DNA of 17,469 nt from assembly GCA_027057345.1 (NCBI GenBank), contig JALUIX010000001.1, forward strand, positions 1 to 17,469, given 5' to 3'. Of the stretch, positions 16,266 to 17,469 are shown in pieces. The notes under the pieces were generated by a model. The model was not told where the DNA came from. It searched no databases and was given only the letters and a program-made list of their open reading frames with translations. This DNA comes from S144-45 sp015494035 (GTDB taxonomy: Bacteria; Pseudomonadota; Gammaproteobacteria; Xanthomonadales; Marinicellaceae). A program made the position numbers and the translations under genes. The stretch's first letter is position 1, and every line of letters begins with the position of its first letter.

Positions 16266-16748
16266 ATGAGCATTGAAAAAGACAAAGTAGTCAGCATGAA
16301 ATACGTGCTGAAAGACGATCAGGGCAACATTATTGACCAGTCACAGGACGGACAATTTGCTTATTTGCATGGTGCCAACAACATCATCCCCGGCCTTGAA
16401 GAAGCCCTTGAAGGCAAAAACACCGGCGACGAAATCAGTGTCGCCATCGAACCGGCCAAGGCCTATGGCGAACACAATCCGGAAGCAGTACAGCGGGTTC
16501 CCCGTGCGCAGTTTCCGGCTGACATCGACATTCAACCGGGCATGCAGTTCCAGACTCAAGCACCCAATGGCCAAATTGCTGTCGTGACTGTTTCCGGTAT
16601 TGAAGGTGATGATGTCCTGCTGGACACCAACCACCCGTTGGCTGGCAAGACGCTCAATTTCGAAGTGACCATTACGGATGTGCGTGATGCCACGGACGAA
16701 GAAAAGGAACATGGCCACGTGCACGGAGCCGGTGGTCACCAGCACTGA
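16266..16748 (+). CDS. slyD: FKBP-type peptidyl-prolyl isomerase SlyD
   Basis: SlyD is a cytoplasmic prolyl isomerase and chaperone that also handles nickel for hydrogenase or urease maturation. The 160-aa product has the FKBP core split by the insert-in-flap domain. Visible motifs are YLHGANNIIPGLEEALEG (about 33-50), AYGEHNPEAVQRVP (about 66-79), LDTNHPLAGKTLNFEV and the C-terminal HGHVHGAGGHQH. The insert-in-flap region (about 70-128) and the HGHVHGA start of the tail are specific to SlyD and distinguish it from simple FKBPs. The metal-binding tail is much shorter than the about 50-residue tail of E. coli and has no Cys. AGGA (16252-16255) precedes the ATG. Confidence 0.95.
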   Translation: MSIEKDKVVSMKYVLKDDQGNIIDQSQDGQFAYLHGANNIIPGLEEALEGKNTGDEISVAIEPAKAYGEHNPEAVQRVPRAQFPADIDIQPGMQFQTQAPNGQIAVVTVSGIEGDDVLLDTNHPLAGKTLNFEVTITDVRDATDEEKEHGHVHGAGGHQH

Positions 16749-16796
16749 TTGAGACACACAGAAAGACTGCCCAAAAAACCGGGGTAGGATTCCTAT

Positions 16797-16956
16797 GGAA
16801 GCTCTGATTGAATCTGGCGCGAGCGGATTGTCGTGAAAAATTGTTCAGTTCAAGGCGCAAATCGCACGCAATAGCCAGCTATTGTGAAGGTTTGCAACGC
16901 AGAAATGGACGATTTTACGCCGCAAGATGCCGTGTCACGATTCGATCAGAGCTTCC
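16797..16956 (+). mobile_element. MITE copy 3 (IS5-like, non-autonomous, 160 bp)
   Basis: The ends GGAAGCTCTGATTGAATC and GATTCGATCAGAGCTTCC are inverted repeats with 17 of 18 positions matching. CTAT flanks both sides (16793-16796 and 16957-16960). This non-palindromic direct repeat is the clearest evidence for a 4-bp target duplication. The centre CGCAATAGC-CA-GCTATTGTG (16867-16886) is at the exact midpoint. It sits 48 bp after slyD and directly before an 11-bp stem that may be the slyD terminator. Confidence 0.84.
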
Positions 16957-16960
16957 CTAT

Positions 16961-16990
16961 GCAAAGACGCCGCTCACGTGGCGTCTTTGC
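16961..16990 (+). terminator. Strong hairpin downstream of slyD, possible terminator
   Basis: GCAAAGACGCC (16961-16971) and GGCGTCTTTGC (16980-16990) form a perfect 11-bp stem over an 8-nt loop. Only GTTTC follows, so the T run is weak; the A-rich ascending and T-rich descending base would still help. It begins 4 bp after MITE copy 3. Confidence 0.5.
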
Positions 16991-17159
16991 GTTTCAATCG
17001 CTTGACAAGGGCCACACCCAAAACGGCCCGGTCAGCCAACCAAGAAAACCGTTGGCGTTATGGACTGGAGCAGTCATCTGTTGGAATAACCAGAGCCAGC
17101 ATGGTCGTTGCTTCCAGAGCGCCCGATAAAGGTAAAGGACGGATTTCATCACTCAGTGC
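16991..17159. other. Intergenic stretch with no recognisable gene
   Basis: Short open frames cross this region, but none has a ribosome site or a family-like sequence. A lone TTGACA at 17002 has no -10 at the right distance. I see nothing else. Confidence 0.4.
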
Positions 17160-17187
17160 TTGAACCCGCTGGATAAAACCCTATAAT
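17160..17187 (+). promoter_or_regulatory. Tandem promoter 1 of a downstream stable-RNA operon
   Basis: TTGAAC (17160-17165), a 16-bp spacer and the perfect -10 TATAAT (17182-17187) are followed by the GC-rich discriminator GCCCTGCG. The 16-bp spacing and GC discriminator are the traits of rrn P1-type promoters controlled by growth rate and ppGpp. Confidence 0.65.
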
Positions 17188-17260
17188 GCCCTGCGCCTGA
17201 AGAAAAGGTGGGGCTTGATTACTTGCCCGGGTTTTTATTCTACTTTCTAAAACAAAGACC

Positions 17261-17288
17261 TTGCATCAATCTATTTTCCGGGTATAAT
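17261..17288 (+). promoter_or_regulatory. Tandem promoter 2 of a downstream stable-RNA operon
   Basis: TTGCAT (17261-17266), a 16-bp spacer and TATAAT (17283-17288) are followed by AGCCGCTG. The upstream 17232-17256 is AT-rich and could act as an UP element. The -10 lies 101 bp downstream of the first promoter's -10. Confidence 0.68.
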
Positions 17289-17393
17289 AGCCGCTGTTGA
17301 CACACAAACCGGACTGTTTTGAGTGGTTTTTGCCGGTTTGATGGGTTTTTTGGGAGGGTTTTCGACTTTCTTCTAAAAAAACGAATAAAAGTG

Positions 17394-17421
17394 TTGACAT
17401 ATTCGATTTGTTTGATATAAT
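17394..17421 (+). promoter_or_regulatory. Tandem promoter 3 (consensus -35 and -10) of a downstream stable-RNA operon
   Basis: TTGACA (17394-17399) and TATAAT (17416-17421) are both perfect consensus hexamers with a 16-bp spacer. The A-rich stretch at 17373-17390 fits an UP element. Transcription would start near 17428 and leave the window; no 16S, tRNA or boxA sequence is reached. A stable-RNA operon is inferred from promoter strength and tandem layout. Confidence 0.82.
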
Positions 17422-17469
17422 GGCTTTCCAGTTGAGGCAAACGGCCTTAACAGGGAGACTCTCCGGAGC

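Noticed and set aside
17002..17030. TTGACA after the slyD hairpin as a promoter
   Set aside because: The region at the -10 distance reads CGGCCCG, so there is no usable -10.
17215..17236. GGGC...GCCC followed by a T run as a terminator between tandem promoters 1 and 2
   Set aside because: The stem is only 4 bp with a 10-nt loop and the T run starts several bases after it, which is too weak to call.
17240..17440. A 66-codon minus-strand frame over the right-edge promoters
   Set aside because: It lies across three strong plus-strand promoters and its AT-rich UP elements, with no ribosome site or recognisable motif.
1..17469. CRISPR array, toxin-antitoxin, phage or defence genes
   Set aside because: No regularly spaced repeats and no such families are visible. 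The only repeats are the three dispersed MITE copies and a tandem 8-bp repeat at 212-227.

Overview
The window is chromosomal DNA of a gammaproteobacterium. This rests on the order initiator tRNA-Met, rimP, nusA, infB, rbfA, truB, rpsO, pnp, on a long NusA with two C-terminal acidic repeats, and on SlyD, DeaD and SMC proteins of gammaproteobacterial type. I cannot name the genus from the sequence alone.

Layout. At 1-132 is the C-terminal end of a DDE transposase whose body lies outside the window. An initiator tRNA gene (314-390) follows, with a GC-discriminator promoter before it and an intrinsic terminator after it. Positions 510-6592 hold the transcription/translation cluster rimP-nusA-infB-rbfA-truB, with another intrinsic terminator between rbfA and truB. 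rpsO and pnp (6992-9537) follow, each with hairpins in its leader. A bidirectional terminator at 9572-9600 separates pnp from a convergent deaD-type RNA helicase gene on the minus strand. A short-form queF, also on the minus strand, is divergent from smc (12591-16097). slyD comes next and is preceded by a good match to a heat-shock (sigma-32) promoter. The right edge carries three tandem strong sigma-70 promoters that probably drive an rRNA or tRNA operon just beyond the window.

How the genes fit together. RimP and RbfA mature the 30S subunit. IF2 and the initiator tRNA start translation. TruB makes Psi55 in tRNA and S15 is a primary 30S protein. PNPase and the DEAD-box helicase degrade and remodel RNA, NusA links transcription to translation, and QueF supplies the queuosine precursor used in tRNA. 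SMC compacts the chromosome and SlyD is a folding and metallochaperone protein.

The most unusual content is a family of three small non-autonomous elements (6603-6764, 11780-11937, 16797-16956). Each is about 160 bp, has 18-bp terminal inverted repeats and is flanked by a 4-bp direct repeat. Each folds about its exact midpoint into a long imperfect hairpin, and the apex stem shows paired base changes between copies. The ends and target duplications resemble the IS5 subgroup, so I read them as IS5-type MITEs. No new multi-gene system is visible; the coding content is housekeeping.
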